Below, one piece after another: positions 10,706-18,935 of a DNA stretch of 38,536 nucleotides (position 1 is its first letter; each line of letters starts with the position of its first letter). The position numbers were made by a program, and so were the translations under genes. The notes beneath the pieces were generated by a model, which was not told the origin of the DNA, made no database searches, and worked only from the letters and a program-made list of their open reading frames with translations. Origin of the DNA: an uncultured Verrucomicrobiales bacterium. GTDB taxonomy: Bacteria; Verrucomicrobiota; Verrucomicrobiia; Verrucomicrobiales; Akkermansiaceae. The stretch covers positions 1 through 38,536 of the forward strand of contig CALGLJ010000057.1 in the NCBI GenBank assembly GCA_937930235.1, read 5' to 3'.

Positions 10706-11218
10706 TTATTCTCCGCCGTCGAATTTCGCTTGAATGATACGGGCAAGGCTTGCACCTGGCTCGTTGAGGGTGCGAACCAGCTTGGAAGCTGGGGCATTGA
10801 TGGTGGAAAGGAGCTGAGCGAGAAGCACTTCGCGTGCCGGAAGAGCTGCAAGAGCTTTCACCTGAGCTGCATCCAAGACATCACCATCGAGGACTCCTGC
10901 ACGAATTTCTGGTTTCTCAAACTCCTTTTCAAAGTTGGCAACGACCTTAGCCACCGCACAAACATCTGCGTCACCGGTGACAAAAGCAGTCTGGCCAATG
11001 AGATTTTCGCTCAGGTCAGGGAGTCCTGCATCAGCAAGAACGCGCTTCATGAAAGTATTTTTGGCAACATGGCACTCCGCACCTTGTTCCTGCAGGCGAT
11101 TGCGAAGCTCATTGAAAGCAGGAACAGTCGTTCCGGTGTAATCAACGACCAAGACGAAGGGAGAGGCGTCGACACGCTCTTTGATTTCGTCGAGAATATA
11201 TTTTTTATCAGGATTCAT
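10706..11218 (-). CDS. rplJ: 50S ribosomal protein L10
   Basis: A protein of 170 residues, starting MNPDKKYILDEIKERVDASP, with the L10-family core DYTGTTVPAFNELRNRLQ and KNTFMKRVLADAG, and a C-terminal helix (LVRTLNEPGASLARIIQAKF) that docks L7/L12 dimers. Only 15 bp separate it from rplA, so the long L10-binding leader found before rplJ in E. coli cannot exist in this position. The 145-bp spacer to rplL is much longer. No Shine-Dalgarno sequence precedes the ATG (AGAGCCAATCCC). Confidence 0.97.
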   Translation of the reverse strand: MNPDKKYILDEIKERVDASPFVLVVDYTGTTVPAFNELRNRLQEQGAECHVAKNTFMKRVLADAGLPDLSENLIGQTAFVTGDADVCAVAKVVANFEKEFEKPEIRAGVLDGDVLDAAQVKALAALPAREVLLAQLLSTINAPASKLVRTLNEPGASLARIIQAKFDGGE

Positions 11219-11233
11219 GGGATTGGCTCTTGA

Positions 11234-11932
11234 TTAGATGGTGTAAAGTGAGGGCTCAAGCTTCAGTCCAGGAAGCATCGAGGCAGAAAGAGTCACATTC
11301 TGGATGTAATTTCCCTTTGCAGAAGCTGGTTTCGCTTTCACAAGAGATTCAATGAGGGCTCCGGCATTTTCTGAGATCTGAGCCTCAGAAAAAGAAAGCT
11401 TACCCACCGCTGCTGCGATATTCGCATTTTTGTCGATTTTGTAATCGATGCGGCCCGCCTTCACCGCGCTCACGGCTTTTGCGGTGTCATCGGTTACAGT
11501 GCCAGTCTTAGGATTGGGCATGAGGCCGCGTGGTCCGAGAACACGGGCGACTTTGCGCACTTCCGTCATGGCATCTGGGGTGGCGATCGCGGCATCGAAA
11601 TCGACATATCCGTCTTGCACCTTTTTAATGAGGTCTTCGAAGCCGACTTCATCCGCTCCCGCATCCTGGGCCGCTTTGGCCGCATCGCCAGAAGCAAACA
11701 CAATCACCTTGATTTTCTTACCAGTCCCGTGTGGGAGAGCTACCGATCCGCGGACCATCTGATCGCTCTTCCGAGGATCTACTCCGAGATTTGCTGAAAT
11801 GGTGATCGTTCCGTCGAATTTCGGAGCGGGAAATTTTTTCAGAAGGGCAGCGGCTTCGTCGAGAGAGTAGGTCTTACTCTCTTCAACGAGGGCGGCGGCC
11901 TTCTCGTATCTTTTGCTTCGCTTATTGCTCAT
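11234..11932 (-). CDS. rplA: 50S ribosomal protein L1
   Basis: A protein of 232 residues, the usual L1 length, starting MSNKRSKRYEKAAALVEESK. It shows the signature region VLGPRGLMPNPKTGTV and the C-terminal GKLSFSEAQISENAGALIE. L1 forms the mobile stalk near the E site and in many bacteria represses its own operon by binding the mRNA. The start lies in A-rich sequence (AAAAACAAACATG) without a Shine-Dalgarno site. A hairpin sits in the 108-bp spacer to rplK. Confidence 0.97.
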   Translation of the reverse strand: MSNKRSKRYEKAAALVEESKTYSLDEAAALLKKFPAPKFDGTITISANLGVDPRKSDQMVRGSVALPHGTGKKIKVIVFASGDAAKAAQDAGADEVGFEDLIKKVQDGYVDFDAAIATPDAMTEVRKVARVLGPRGLMPNPKTGTVTDDTAKAVSAVKAGRIDYKIDKNANIAAAVGKLSFSEAQISENAGALIESLVKAKPASAKGNYIQNVTLSASMLPGLKLEPSLYTI

Positions 11933-11998
11933 GTTTGTTTTTTAGCAGTGCGGACGGATTTTTTCAGAATGAAGAAACCCTCCTGCGGTTGATGAAGA

Positions 11999-12032
11999 AA
12001 CTCCCCTTTCTTTTTCGAAAGATCGCGGAGTT
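11999..12032 (-). promoter_or_regulatory. Two-helix hairpin between rplK and rplA
   Basis: AACTCC pairs with GGAGTT (11999-12004 with 12027-12032) and an inner helix CTTTC/GAAAG (12006-12010 with 12017-12021) closes a six-base loop. The helices are separated by an asymmetric internal loop of one versus five bases. L1-binding mRNA sites also have two helices around an asymmetric loop, so autoregulation by L1 is possible, though its usual place is before rplK. Confidence 0.4.
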
Positions 12033-12040
12033 AGAAATTT

Positions 12041-12466
12041 TTAATCCTCGATTTCAAGCCCCATTTGCATGGCGGTACCAGCCAAGATCTTGGCGGCTTG
12101 CTCAGGATCATTGGTATTGAGATCAACGATTTTACGATCCACTACTTCCATCAGCTTTGCCCGGGAAAGCTTACCCACCTTGACCTTATTCGGCTCACCA
12201 GAGCCAGACGCAAGACCAGCTGCCTTCTTGAGGAGGACGGCTGCAGGGGGTTGCTTTGTTACGAAACTGAAGGAACTATCCTTAAAAACCGTGATTACGG
12301 TCGGAAGAAGGTCTCCCGCAGAAGACTGTGTTGCCGCATTGAACTCCTTACAAAAACCCATGATATTGACGCCAGCCTGACCGAGGGCGGGGCCTACAGG
12401 GGGTGATGGATTTGCCTGTCCAGCTTGAATTTGCAATTTGAGAACTTGTTTTACTTCCTTGGCCAT
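12041..12466 (-). CDS. rplK: 50S ribosomal protein L11
   Basis: A protein of 141 residues, the standard length. The N-terminal domain shows [20 protein letters not shown] and [15 protein letters not shown], and the C-terminal RNA-binding domain shows [19 protein letters not shown] and [16 protein letters not shown]. It binds the GTPase-associated region of 23S rRNA and is needed for the stringent response. It is followed by rplA and preceded by nusG, with 96 bp between. The ATG is preceded by GAATAACACC and no Shine-Dalgarno site. Confidence 0.97.
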   Translation of the reverse strand: MAKEVKQVLKLQIQAGQANPSPPVGPALGQAGVNIMGFCKEFNAATQSSAGDLLPTVITVFKDSSFSFVTKQPPAAVLLKKAAGLASGSGEPNKVKVGKLSRAKLMEVVDRKIVDLNTNDPEQAAKILAGTAMQMGLEIED

Positions 12467-12562
12467 GGTGTTATTCGGTGATGGATTGTGCCGCGAACGG
12501 CTGAGATGGTGTTGTACTAAATGATGTTATTGTCAAGCTTCTTGCGTGACAAAAAGAGGATT

Positions 12563-13132
12563 TTAGGCTTTTTCGACTTGCCAATATTCGAGATCTACCG
12601 GGGTCGAGCGCCCGAAAATCGTCACGGCAACGCGTAATTTGCCACGCTCGGGGTCGATTTCTTCCACAATTCCGTTCTGGCTCTCGAAAGGACCGTCTGA
12701 AACTTTCACGGTGTCACCAACCTCGAATTCGATGGATGGACGTACCGCTCCTTCGCGCTCTTCAATCTGGCCGAGCATACTCTCAACCTCACGCGCACGC
12801 ATCGGAATGGGCTTATTTTTAGCACCCGCGAATCCTATGATTCCGTCGAGTTCCTGCATGAAGGACCAAGTTTCTTCGACAACTTCGTTATCCTCCTGCA
12901 GCAAGTGCATATTGACGATGACGTATCCGGGGAAGAACTTCTTCTTGGCTTCCGTTTTTTTACCTGCTCGCACTTCTGAAACGAGTTCAGTAGGAACGAG
13001 AACATTGTAAACCTTGTCACCAAGATCTTCTTTCGCGACTTCACGTTCGATACGAGCCTTCACCTTCTGTTCCTGGCCGGAGAGAACATGAACGACATAC
13101 CATTGTTTTTTACCTTCAGGAATGGTTGGCAT
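12563..13132 (-). CDS. nusG: Transcription termination/antitermination protein NusG
   Basis: A protein of 189 residues. The NGN domain begins KQWYVVHVLSGQEQKVKARI and contains FFPGYVIVNM, the surface that binds the RNA polymerase clamp. The C-terminal KOW domain reads FEVGDTVKVSDGPFESQNGI, then EEIDPERGKLRVAVTIFGR. It links transcription to Rho or to ribosomal protein S10. No start-proximal ribosome site is visible (CTACTTATATG). It sits between secE (54 bp) and rplK (96 bp), the usual bacterial order. Confidence 0.97.
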   Translation of the reverse strand: MPTIPEGKKQWYVVHVLSGQEQKVKARIEREVAKEDLGDKVYNVLVPTELVSEVRAGKKTEAKKKFFPGYVIVNMHLLQEDNEVVEETWSFMQELDGIIGFAGAKNKPIPMRAREVESMLGQIEEREGAVRPSIEFEVGDTVKVSDGPFESQNGIVEEIDPERGKLRVAVTIFGRSTPVDLEYWQVEKA

Positions 13133-13186
13133 ATAAGTAGAGAAAGAGATGAAAATTAAAGGGATGAGAAAAAAAATGGGAAATCT

Positions 13187-13414
13187 TTAGTTGGCCAAGC
13201 CACCAATGAAGGTCACGGCTTGGTTATGAATAAGATCCCAAAGACCCACATAGGCAGCGAGGAGAATGATGGCAATGAGCACGACGACCGTAGAATCAAT
13301 GAGCTCTTTGTATTTTTTGATCCCCTTGATTTTTGGATCAGATTCCCAAGGCCATGATGCTTTTCGAAGCTCGGTCTTCACCTCGCCGATAAACTTGAAC
13401 AGTTTCTGAAACAT
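13187..13414 (-). CDS. secE: Preprotein translocase subunit SecE
   Basis: A short protein of 75 residues, MFQKLFKFIGEVKTELRKAS, with the family signature VKTELRKASWPWE in the amphipathic N-terminal helix and one C-terminal membrane segment (STVVVLIAIILLAAYVGLWD). It stabilises SecY in the SecYEG channel. Single-span SecE proteins of this size are normal outside the enterobacteria. The start is preceded by AT-rich sequence (CTTACTAATTT) without a Shine-Dalgarno site. It is transcribed with tRNA-Trp upstream and nusG downstream. Confidence 0.95.
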   Translation of the reverse strand: MFQKLFKFIGEVKTELRKASWPWESDPKIKGIKKYKELIDSTVVVLIAIILLAAYVGLWDLIHNQAVTFIGGLAN

Positions 13415-13500
13415 AAATTAGTAAGCCGCTGTGCGCTGATGTGAGAGTTTGAATGAAAAAAGGACGAGACCTTATTTTTGTGAAAAAACAAGAACTCAAT

Positions 13501-13533
13501 ACTCCTGCTCAGTTGAGACAACTTTACGGGAGT
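13501..13533 (-). other. Hairpin between tRNA-Trp and secE
   Basis: ACTCC pairs with GGAGT (13501-13505 with 13529-13533) and inside it AGTTG pairs with CAACT (13511-13515 with 13519-13523) around a three-base loop. On the minus strand it is followed within about ten bases by a T-rich run (TTCTTGTTTTTTC). It may be a processing or partial-termination element after the tRNA. Confidence 0.4.
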
Positions 13534-13542
13534 AAAAAGGCT

Positions 13543-13618
13543 TGGCAGGACAGATAGGACTCGAACCTACAACCCTCGGTTTTGGAAACCGATGCTCTAC
13601 CAATTGAGCTACTGTCCT
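13543..13618 (-). tRNA. tRNA-Trp (anticodon CCA)
   Basis: Full cloverleaf on the minus strand: acceptor AGGACAG/CTGTCCT, D arm GCTC-AATTGGTA-GAGC, anticodon stem TCGGT/ACCGA with loop TTCCAAA giving anticodon CCA, five-base variable loop, and T arm GTAGG-TTCGAGT-CCTAT. Discriminator G and the 3' CCA are encoded. The position between tuf and secE matches the arrangement I recall for other bacteria, including Chlamydiae. Confidence 0.97.
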
Positions 13619-13649
13619 ATAGTTTTTGTTTGTTTTTGGAGGCGACTGA

Positions 13650-13722
13650 GGGGCAACTCTTGCGAATTGCCCCTAAAACCAGCCTATGAGTCTCCCGAGA
13701 ACTAAATTCGCGAAAGACTCAT
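13650..13722 (-). other. Two hairpins between tuf and tRNA-Trp
   Basis: One stem pairs GGGGCAA with TTGCCCC (13650-13656 with 13667-13673). The other pairs ATGAGTCT with AGACTCAT (13686-13693 with 13715-13722). Neither has a sense-strand U-tract, so they are better candidates for mRNA 3'-end stabilisation or endonuclease sites that free tuf mRNA from the downstream tRNA than for terminators. Confidence 0.45.
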
Positions 13723-13735
13723 GAGATTTCATGAT

Positions 13736-14920
13736 TTATGCGATGATATCGCCCACGCGACCAGCACCAACAGTGCGGCCACCTTCGCGGATCGCGAAAC
13801 GCATGGATTTTTCCATCGCAACAGGAGTGATGAGCTCGATAGTGAGGCTCACGTTGTCACCAGGCATCACCATCTCAACCCCATCAGGAAGAGTGATTGA
13901 ACCGGTCACATCCGTTGTCCGGAAGTAAAACTGGGGACGATAGTTACTAAAGAATGGAGTGTGACGACCACCTTCGTCCTTAGAGAGGACATAAACCTCT
14001 GCTGAGAACTTGGTGTGAGGATTCACAGATCCTGGCTTCACGATACACTGACCGCGCTCAAGATCTTCTTTCTTCAGTCCGCGAACGAGGAGACCAACAT
14101 TGTCACCTGCACGACCTTCATCAAGAAGCTTACGGAACATCTCAATGTCAGTGATGGTTGTTTTTTGAGTGTCGCGGATACCTACGATCTCAACTTCTTC
14201 CATCTTCTTGATGATTCCACGCTCGACACGACCGGTCGCAACGGTTCCACGACCTTCAATTGAGAAGACATCCTCAATTGGCATCAGGAAGTCCTGATCG
14301 ATTGGACGCTCAGGCTCAGGAATGTAGCTATCAACAGCTTCCATGAGCTTAAGGATATTCTCCTTCTGATCGGCATTACCCTCGAGAGCCCCGAGAGCAG
14401 ATCCTTTGACAACAGGAATGTCATCACCAGGGAATTCATACTGACTGAGGAGCTCACGCACCTCCATCTCGACGAGCTCAAGGAGCTCTTCATCGTCGAC
14501 TTGATCAGTCTTGTTGAGGAAAACTACGAGGGCAGGAACGCCAACCTGACGAGCAAGCAAGATGTGCTCACGAGTCTGGGGCATTGGGCCGTCTGCAGCA
14601 GATACCACAAGAATGCCGCCATCCATCTGGGCAGCACCTGTGATCATGTTTTTCACGTAATCGGCGTGACCGGGACAATCGACGTGTGCGTAGTGACGAT
14701 TGCCAGTCTCATACTCAACGTGAGCAGTAGAAATAGTGATACCACGTGCCTTCTCCTCTGGAGCGGCATCGATTTCATCGTAAGCCTTAGCTTCACCACC
14801 CATGGCCTCTGCGAGGACGGTAGTGATTGCTGCGGTGAGGGTGGTCTTTCCGTGGTCAACGTGACCGATAGTCCCGACGTTGACGTGGGGCTTGTTCCTT
14901 TCGAACTGTTCTTTAGCCAT
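13736..14920 (-). CDS. tuf: Elongation factor Tu
   Basis: A protein of 394 residues. G1 is GHVDHGKT, the switch I region reads [16 protein letters not shown]3 is [13 protein letters not shown]4 is NKTD and G5 is GSALGALEG. Domains II and III are complete to [11 protein letters not shown]. Residues linked to elfamycin sensitivity look normal ([25 protein letters not shown]). EF-Tu delivers aminoacyl-tRNA to the ribosome. It starts in an A-rich tract (CCAACCAAAAAAATG) with no Shine-Dalgarno site although it should be among the most highly expressed genes. It is flanked by tRNA-Thr and tRNA-Trp. Confidence 0.98.
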   Translation of the reverse strand: MAKEQFERNKPHVNVGTIGHVDHGKTTLTAAITTVLAEAMGGEAKAYDEIDAAPEEKARGITISTAHVEYETGNRHYAHVDCPGHADYVKNMITGAAQMDGGILVVSAADGPMPQTREHILLARQVGVPALVVFLNKTDQVDDEELLELVEMEVRELLSQYEFPGDDIPVVKGSALGALEGNADQKENILKLMEAVDSYIPEPERPIDQDFLMPIEDVFSIEGRGTVATGRVERGIIKKMEEVEIVGIRDTQKTTITDIEMFRKLLDEGRAGDNVGLLVRGLKKEDLERGQCIVKPGSVNPHTKFSAEVYVLSKDEGGRHTPFFSNYRPQFYFRTTDVTGSITLPDGVEMVMPGDNVSLTIELITPVAMEKSMRFAIREGGRTVGAGRVGDIIA

Positions 14921-14959
14921 TTTTTTGGTTGGTTTAGCTGGTTTTTTCAGTCGTTAAGC

Positions 14960-15034
<75 letters not shown>

Positions 15035-15113
15035 GTTCACTGAACGAAATTACTTCAAAATTTTAGGCGAGATACGGAAGGATTCCGCACCTGACTGCCA
15101 CCTGAAGCGGGCG

Positions 15114-15172
15114 GAAGCTACCAAAGTCGGGTAGTCTGTCAAAAGTATTTTCAATAGAAAATGATTTTCTTT
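15114..15172 (-). promoter_or_regulatory. Probable promoter with UP element for the tRNA-Thr/tuf operon
   Basis: On the minus strand a perfect -35 hexamer TTGACA (15142-15137) is followed after 16 bp by a weak -10, TAGCTT. Directly upstream lies an AT-rich stretch (15143-15172, including GAAAATCATTTTC) like an UP element. It would give a leader of about 70 nt before tRNA-Thr, holding a small CGGAA/TTCCG hairpin. The -10 match is poor, so the exact start is uncertain. Confidence 0.45.
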
Positions 15173-15196
15173 CAAACCCTCTCAAATTCGGAGGTT

Positions 15197-16003
15197 TCAG
15201 GCACTTTCTTCAGGGTGAATGAGTTCACTAAATCGCTTGATCGATCGAGCCTTTCCATCTTCTTCATCAAGGTCCACAACGACCCCACAAAGACGCACTG
15301 GTCCTTTGGCTACTGGAAATCGAGTGGGCAAGCCAGTTCGGAAGCGCCAAACCACCGAATCCACCTCACGCCCGAGTACCGAGACTTCAGGCCCACACAT
15401 CCCCGCATCGGTCAAATAAGCCGTCCCCCCAGGGAAAATCTGCTCATCAGCGGTTTGCACATGTGTGTGCGTCCCAACTACGAGAGAGACCTTGCCGTCC
15501 AGCGCTCTTCCCATCGCGATTTTATCACTCGTGGCCTCAGCATGGAAATCAAGCACAATCATGCGAACACCCTCATCATCTCGCAGACGAGCCACTTCTG
15601 CCTCCAAGAGAGTCAGAGGATTCTCCAGAGGAGGGTTCATAAATGTCCGCCCCATCGCATTCAGCACCGCTACCTTTCCTTTCGCCGTCTCCAAAACCAC
15701 GGAACCTTTTCCCGGAGCTTCATCTTGGAAATTGATGGGGCGTAAAAGGCGCGGCTCCGTGGCAAAATAATCCTGAATTTCCCGTTGATCCCACACATGA
15801 TCGCCAGTTGTCACCACCGCGACCCCTGCCCGGAGGAGATCGATACATATTTTAGGAGTAATCCCCCGCCCTCCTGCTGAGTTCTCACCATTGACAATAA
15901 TGAAATCGATCTCGTTCTCCTCTTTCAATCGCCCCAAATGCTCAATCACCGCTCCCCGCCCTGGCGAGCCCACTACGTCTCCTAAAAATAGAACTCTCAT
16001 CAT
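15197..16003 (-). CDS. ymdB: YmdB-family metallophosphoesterase (TIGR00282 type)
   Basis: A protein of 268 residues beginning MRVLFLGDVVGSPGR, with the metal-binding motifs GDVVG, VNGENSAGGRGI, TTGDHVWD, DFHAEATSDK and VGTHTHVQTADEQI in the order found in the YmdB family of calcineurin-like phosphoesterases. Known members cleave 2',3'-cyclic nucleotides. Two adjacent ATGs (16003 and 16000) are possible; the second is better spaced from AAGG. It is read away from the divergent amidase gene with 48 bp between, and lies upstream of the tuf promoter. In many bacteria it sits beside rny, but here it does not. Confidence 0.9.
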   Translation of the reverse strand: MMRVLFLGDVVGSPGRGAVIEHLGRLKEENEIDFIIVNGENSAGGRGITPKICIDLLRAGVAVVTTGDHVWDQREIQDYFATEPRLLRPINFQDEAPGKGSVVLETAKGKVAVLNAMGRTFMNPPLENPLTLLEAEVARLRDDEGVRMIVLDFHAEATSDKIAMGRALDGKVSLVVGTHTHVQTADEQIFPGGTAYLTDAGMCGPEVSVLGREVDSVVWRFRTGLPTRFPVAKGPVRLCGVVVDLDEEDGKARSIKRFSELIHPEESA

Positions 16004-16051
16004 TTACCTTTTCAAGTTGCACCTCGCTTTACTGCGCGTCACTAGTAAATC

Positions 16052-17200
16052 ATGAAGATGCGAAAAGGACTAGTCATCATCTTACCTGTCCTCCTCCTCG
16101 GCGTGCTCATACTCCTAAAGCATGAGGAACGCACTCCAGACTCGACGCAAAATCAGCCCGTCGTGCAAATTTCTCTCGCTGATCTAGGCACGATTCCTGA
16201 TTGGCGAGAACTGGACCGCTTCCAGAACACTCTTTCGCGAACGACCTTTCTTGATCGCTTACAAACGATTTACACCAAATACGACTCGTGGAAAAAATGG
16301 ATCACCATTCATTCTGATCACGCCCTCATCCTCACGCACGATACTCATTACCGTCTCAATTTTTCATCTCAAGAACTCCCCGTACTTCCCTCAAAGAGTT
16401 TTTCAAAACTCCATATCGCTCTCGATCCAGGGCACATCGGAGGTGACTTTGCCGAGATGGAAGAACGCCATCTTCTCTATGGAGATCACCCGCCGATTCA
16501 AGAAGGCTCCATGACCTTAGCGACTGCAAAAATTTTGCAAAAACTTCTCACAAAAGAGGGTGCCCGCGTCTCACTGATCCGTGAGGATGAAAGTCCCGTG
16601 ACCACCGCATCGCCTTCGGATTTCAACAATGCACGCCTCTTTTACCGGACCGCAGAAATACGCGCTCGTGCCAAGCTGGTCAACGAGACACTCAAACCAG
16701 ACCTCATCATCTGCCTTCACTACAATGCCAGCGGGTCACCAGTCCCTACTCCGGGCCAGCATTATCACGCCCTCATCAACGGTGCTTATCATGAAAGCGA
16801 ACTCGCGCACGAAGACGAGCGTTTTCAAATGCTCCACCGACTCCTTTCTCGATATTCGGAAATCGAAGTCCCCGTCGCCGCCGCCATCTCCCATCAATTC
16901 ACCGAGGAGGTCGGCCTTCCACCTTTTCAATATCAGCCGGACCATCCATACTCTGTCAACATTGGGGACAATGAAGCTCTCTGGGCTCGCAACCTCTTAG
17001 CCAATCGCCTCTACCAATGTCCGGTCGTCTTTCTCGAGCCATACGTCATGAATAGTACGGAGTTTATCGCACGTTACAAAGAAGACCCCGAAGCGATCTA
17101 CCACGAATATGCCAACGCGGTCATCACTGGACTGAAATCCTATTTCAAAACTAATGAATTCCTCTTTACTCATCGCCGGAGCCGGTTACCTAGGCTCTGA
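16052..17200 (+). CDS. N-acetylmuramoyl-L-alanine amidase-like protein (Amidase_3)
   Basis: A protein of 382 residues with an N-terminal signal or anchor segment (GLVIILPVLLLGVLILL). The amidase_3 zinc site can be read in order: LDPGHIGG near residue 124, the glutamate in PIQEGSMTLATA, the histidine in LIICLHYNAS, and the late glutamate in FLEPYVMNS. Such enzymes cut the amide bond between MurNAc and L-alanine in peptidoglycan. The stretch between the first and second ligands (EMEERHLLYGDHPP) is longer than usual. It has no Shine-Dalgarno site. Its last 47 bp overlap the start of the SDR gene in another frame. Confidence 0.85.
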   Translation: MKMRKGLVIILPVLLLGVLILLKHEERTPDSTQNQPVVQISLADLGTIPDWRELDRFQNTLSRTTFLDRLQTIYTKYDSWKKWITIHSDHALILTHDTHYRLNFSSQELPVLPSKSFSKLHIALDPGHIGGDFAEMEERHLLYGDHPPIQEGSMTLATAKILQKLLTKEGARVSLIREDESPVTTASPSDFNNARLFYRTAEIRARAKLVNETLKPDLIICLHYNASGSPVPTPGQHYHALINGAYHESELAHEDERFQMLHRLLSRYSEIEVPVAAAISHQFTEEVGLPPFQYQPDHPYSVNIGDNEALWARNLLANRLYQCPVVFLEPYVMNSTEFIARYKEDPEAIYHEYANAVITGLKSYFKTNEFLFTHRRSRLPRL

Positions 17201-17963
17201 AATCCGGACGCAGGCCCCTCCGAATTTGGAGATCATCGCACTCACGAAATCAGGCGAAAACGAAACGCGAGCCTGTGACCTCTCTGATGCAGATCAGGTC
17301 CAGAAATTAGCAAGTCAGATCCCCTCTCCCGAAACCATCATCCACTGTGCCTCATCGGGACGGGGAGGGCCTGACGCCTATCGCGCAGTCTTCCTGAATG
17401 GATGTCGTAATTTAATTGCCGCCTTTCCACAGACTCACCTCCTCTTGACCTCCTCCACCTCTGTTTACCACCAGACAGACGGAGAAAAGGTCGATGAAAC
17501 AGCTCTCACCGAGCCCATTCGTGAAACATCTCAACTTCTCCTCGAGGCTGAAAAAATCGTCCTCGCCGCGGGAGGCACCGTAGCCCGACTCGCAGGCCTC
17601 TACGGACCTAGCCGTTCGGCTATCTATCGTAAATTCATCAATGGCACTGCCACCATCGAGGAAGATGGTCGGCGGATCTTAAATCAAATTCATGTGGAAG
17701 ATGCTGCTTCCGCCTGCCTCCATCTAGCCTCTCTCAAAAGCCCCGGAATTTTCAATATCGTAGATGACACTCCCATGTCACAACTTGATTGCTATCAAGG
17801 ACTCAGCAAAATCCTTCAAAAACCACTCCCCCCGATTGGAGAAAAAAACACCTCTCGTAAGCGGGCCTGGACTCACAAACGAGTCCTGAATTCTAAGGTC
17901 AAGGCCACTGGCTGGACTCCTCAATATCCCAGTTTTCTTGAGGCAGCTATTCACTTCTCTTAA
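17154..17963 (+). CDS. NAD-dependent epimerase/dehydratase-like protein (YeeZ type)
   Basis: A protein of 269 residues. The Rossmann motif GAGYLGSEI is at the N-terminus, followed by IHCASSGRGG and LLTSSTSVY, then ARLAGLYGPSRSAIYRKFIN and IHVEDAASACLHL. The usual YxxxK catalytic pair of extended SDR enzymes is absent: TSQLLLEAEK stands where Y and K would be. I recall the same for the YeeZ subgroup, whose reaction is unknown, so the protein may bind NAD(P) without standard catalysis. The start overlaps the amidase gene by 47 bp. No in-frame later start keeps the Rossmann motif, so the overlap is probably real. Confidence 0.82.
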   Translation: MNSSLLIAGAGYLGSEIRTQAPPNLEIIALTKSGENETRACDLSDADQVQKLASQIPSPETIIHCASSGRGGPDAYRAVFLNGCRNLIAAFPQTHLLLTSSTSVYHQTDGEKVDETALTEPIRETSQLLLEAEKIVLAAGGTVARLAGLYGPSRSAIYRKFINGTATIEEDGRRILNQIHVEDAASACLHLASLKSPGIFNIVDDTPMSQLDCYQGLSKILQKPLPPIGEKNTSRKRAWTHKRVLNSKVKATGWTPQYPSFLEAAIHFS

Positions 17964-18010
17964 CTAAGCTTTGTCCTTATAGGAAAGCTATGGCATATTA
18001 GGAATCACAA

Positions 18011-18778
18011 ATGCGATATCTCGCTCTAACATTCTCTGCCTCTCTTCTCCTCGCTTCCTTCTTTACAAGTTGTGGAAGCGGGAGCGACTCATCAGGTTAT
18101 AATCCTGAGATCGGGCCATTCGATTCAAGAGGGAATTATATCGAAGCGTGGGCCGACAATCCTCCGAAAAAAGGCCGCTCACGTTCGTCCTTAAAAAAAA
18201 ATCTCCCTGAAGAAGAATCATGGCGTGATCGAAAAAAGCGTCTGAAGCAGGAGCGCCTCGCAAAGCGTAAGCAAGAAAAAGAAAAGGAAGAGCAACGCCT
18301 CCTCGCAAAACGCAAAAAGGCTGAGAACCTGAAACGAGAAAAAGAAGAACTCATACAGGCTCAACGTGACCGCGTTGCGAGACAAGAGCAGGAACAACGC
18401 CTCCAATTAGAGCAAGATCAAGCAAGACTCAGAAAAGCCGAAACCGACCGAAAAAAACGGATCGAGCAACGGCACGCTGAAGCCCAGAAAGCAAGAGATC
18501 AACAACGGAAAGAATGGGCGCGCCAAGTGCAACGCGATAAAAAGCGCGCGGCTGAGAGGAAAAAAATCGCCTCTAAACCCAAACCAAAACCGAAGCCAAA
18601 ACCTAAAGTTAAGCCGGTGAAGGTACAACCTAAGTATCGCTACCACCGTGTCACCAGAAGCGATACCCTCTGGGGGCTTTCAAAAAAGTACGGCACCAGC
18701 GTCTCCAATATCAAAAAAACGAACGGTCTTCGCAGCAATACCATCCGCAACGGATCCACCCTCAAAATCCCGCGATGA
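18011..18778 (+). CDS. LysM-domain lipoprotein with charged coiled coil
   Basis: A protein of 255 residues. The signal peptide ends in a lipobox (FFTSC, Cys 21), so it is probably a membrane-anchored lipoprotein. Residues of roughly 55-195 are an almost uninterrupted Lys/Glu/Arg/Gln coiled coil. A KPKPKPKPKVKP linker follows, then a C-terminal LysM domain (YHRVTRSDTLWGLSKKYGTS ending TLKIPR) that should bind peptidoglycan. The architecture fits a rod linking membrane and cell wall. AGGA lies seven bases before the ATG. A terminator follows at 18786-18825. Confidence 0.88.
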   Translation: MRYLALTFSASLLLASFFTSCGSGSDSSGYNPEIGPFDSRGNYIEAWADNPPKKGRSRSSLKKNLPEEESWRDRKKRLKQERLAKRKQEKEKEEQRLLAKRKKAENLKREKEELIQAQRDRVARQEQEQRLQLEQDQARLRKAETDRKKRIEQRHAEAQKARDQQRKEWARQVQRDKKRAAERKKIASKPKPKPKPKPKVKPVKVQPKYRYHRVTRSDTLWGLSKKYGTSVSNIKKTNGLRSNTIRNGSTLKIPR

Positions 18779-18785
18779 AAATTGA

Positions 18786-18825
18786 CCGTAATGTGATCTC
18801 AATCACTTCGGCATCATTTTTTTTT
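18786..18825 (+). terminator. Rho-independent terminator after the LysM gene
   Basis: CCG/CGG (18786-18788 with 18809-18811) and GTGAT/ATCAC (18793-18797 with 18802-18806) form a stem closed by CTCA. It is followed by CATCA and a run of nine T residues. Confidence 0.75.
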
Positions 18826-18875
18826 CAGCACGTCATCTTCACATCATCTCAAGAGTCTATCTTATGTGAAGCAAG

Positions 18876-18892
18876 AATCACCTTCGGTGATT
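18876..18892 (+). promoter_or_regulatory. Small hairpin upstream of the EF-hand gene
   Basis: A perfect 7-bp stem AATCACC/GGTGATT closes a TTC loop 43 bp before the EF-hand ATG. It may be part of the 5' untranslated region. No function can be assigned. Confidence 0.35.
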
Positions 18893-18935
18893 GAAACGAA
18901 CCAAACATAAGAACCCAAAAAAAGAACCCCAGAAC

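Noticed and set aside
10157-11233. A 358-codon frame on the plus strand opposite rplL and rplJ
   Set aside because: It is antisense to two clear ribosomal protein genes, is rich in Ser and low-complexity runs, and has no family motif; a shadow of codon bias.
12467-12562. TTGACA in the nusG-rplK spacer as an internal promoter
   Set aside because: No acceptable -10 hexamer lies 15-18 bp downstream on the minus strand.
17154-17963. Loss of the YxxxK catalytic pair in the SDR protein as a novelty
   Set aside because: The YeeZ-like subgroup is expected to lack the canonical pair, so this is probably a family trait.
18560-18615. KPKPKP-coding short repeat as a DNA repeat element or CRISPR-like array
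   Set aside because: It is an in-frame Pro/Lys linker before a LysM domain, with no spacer structure.
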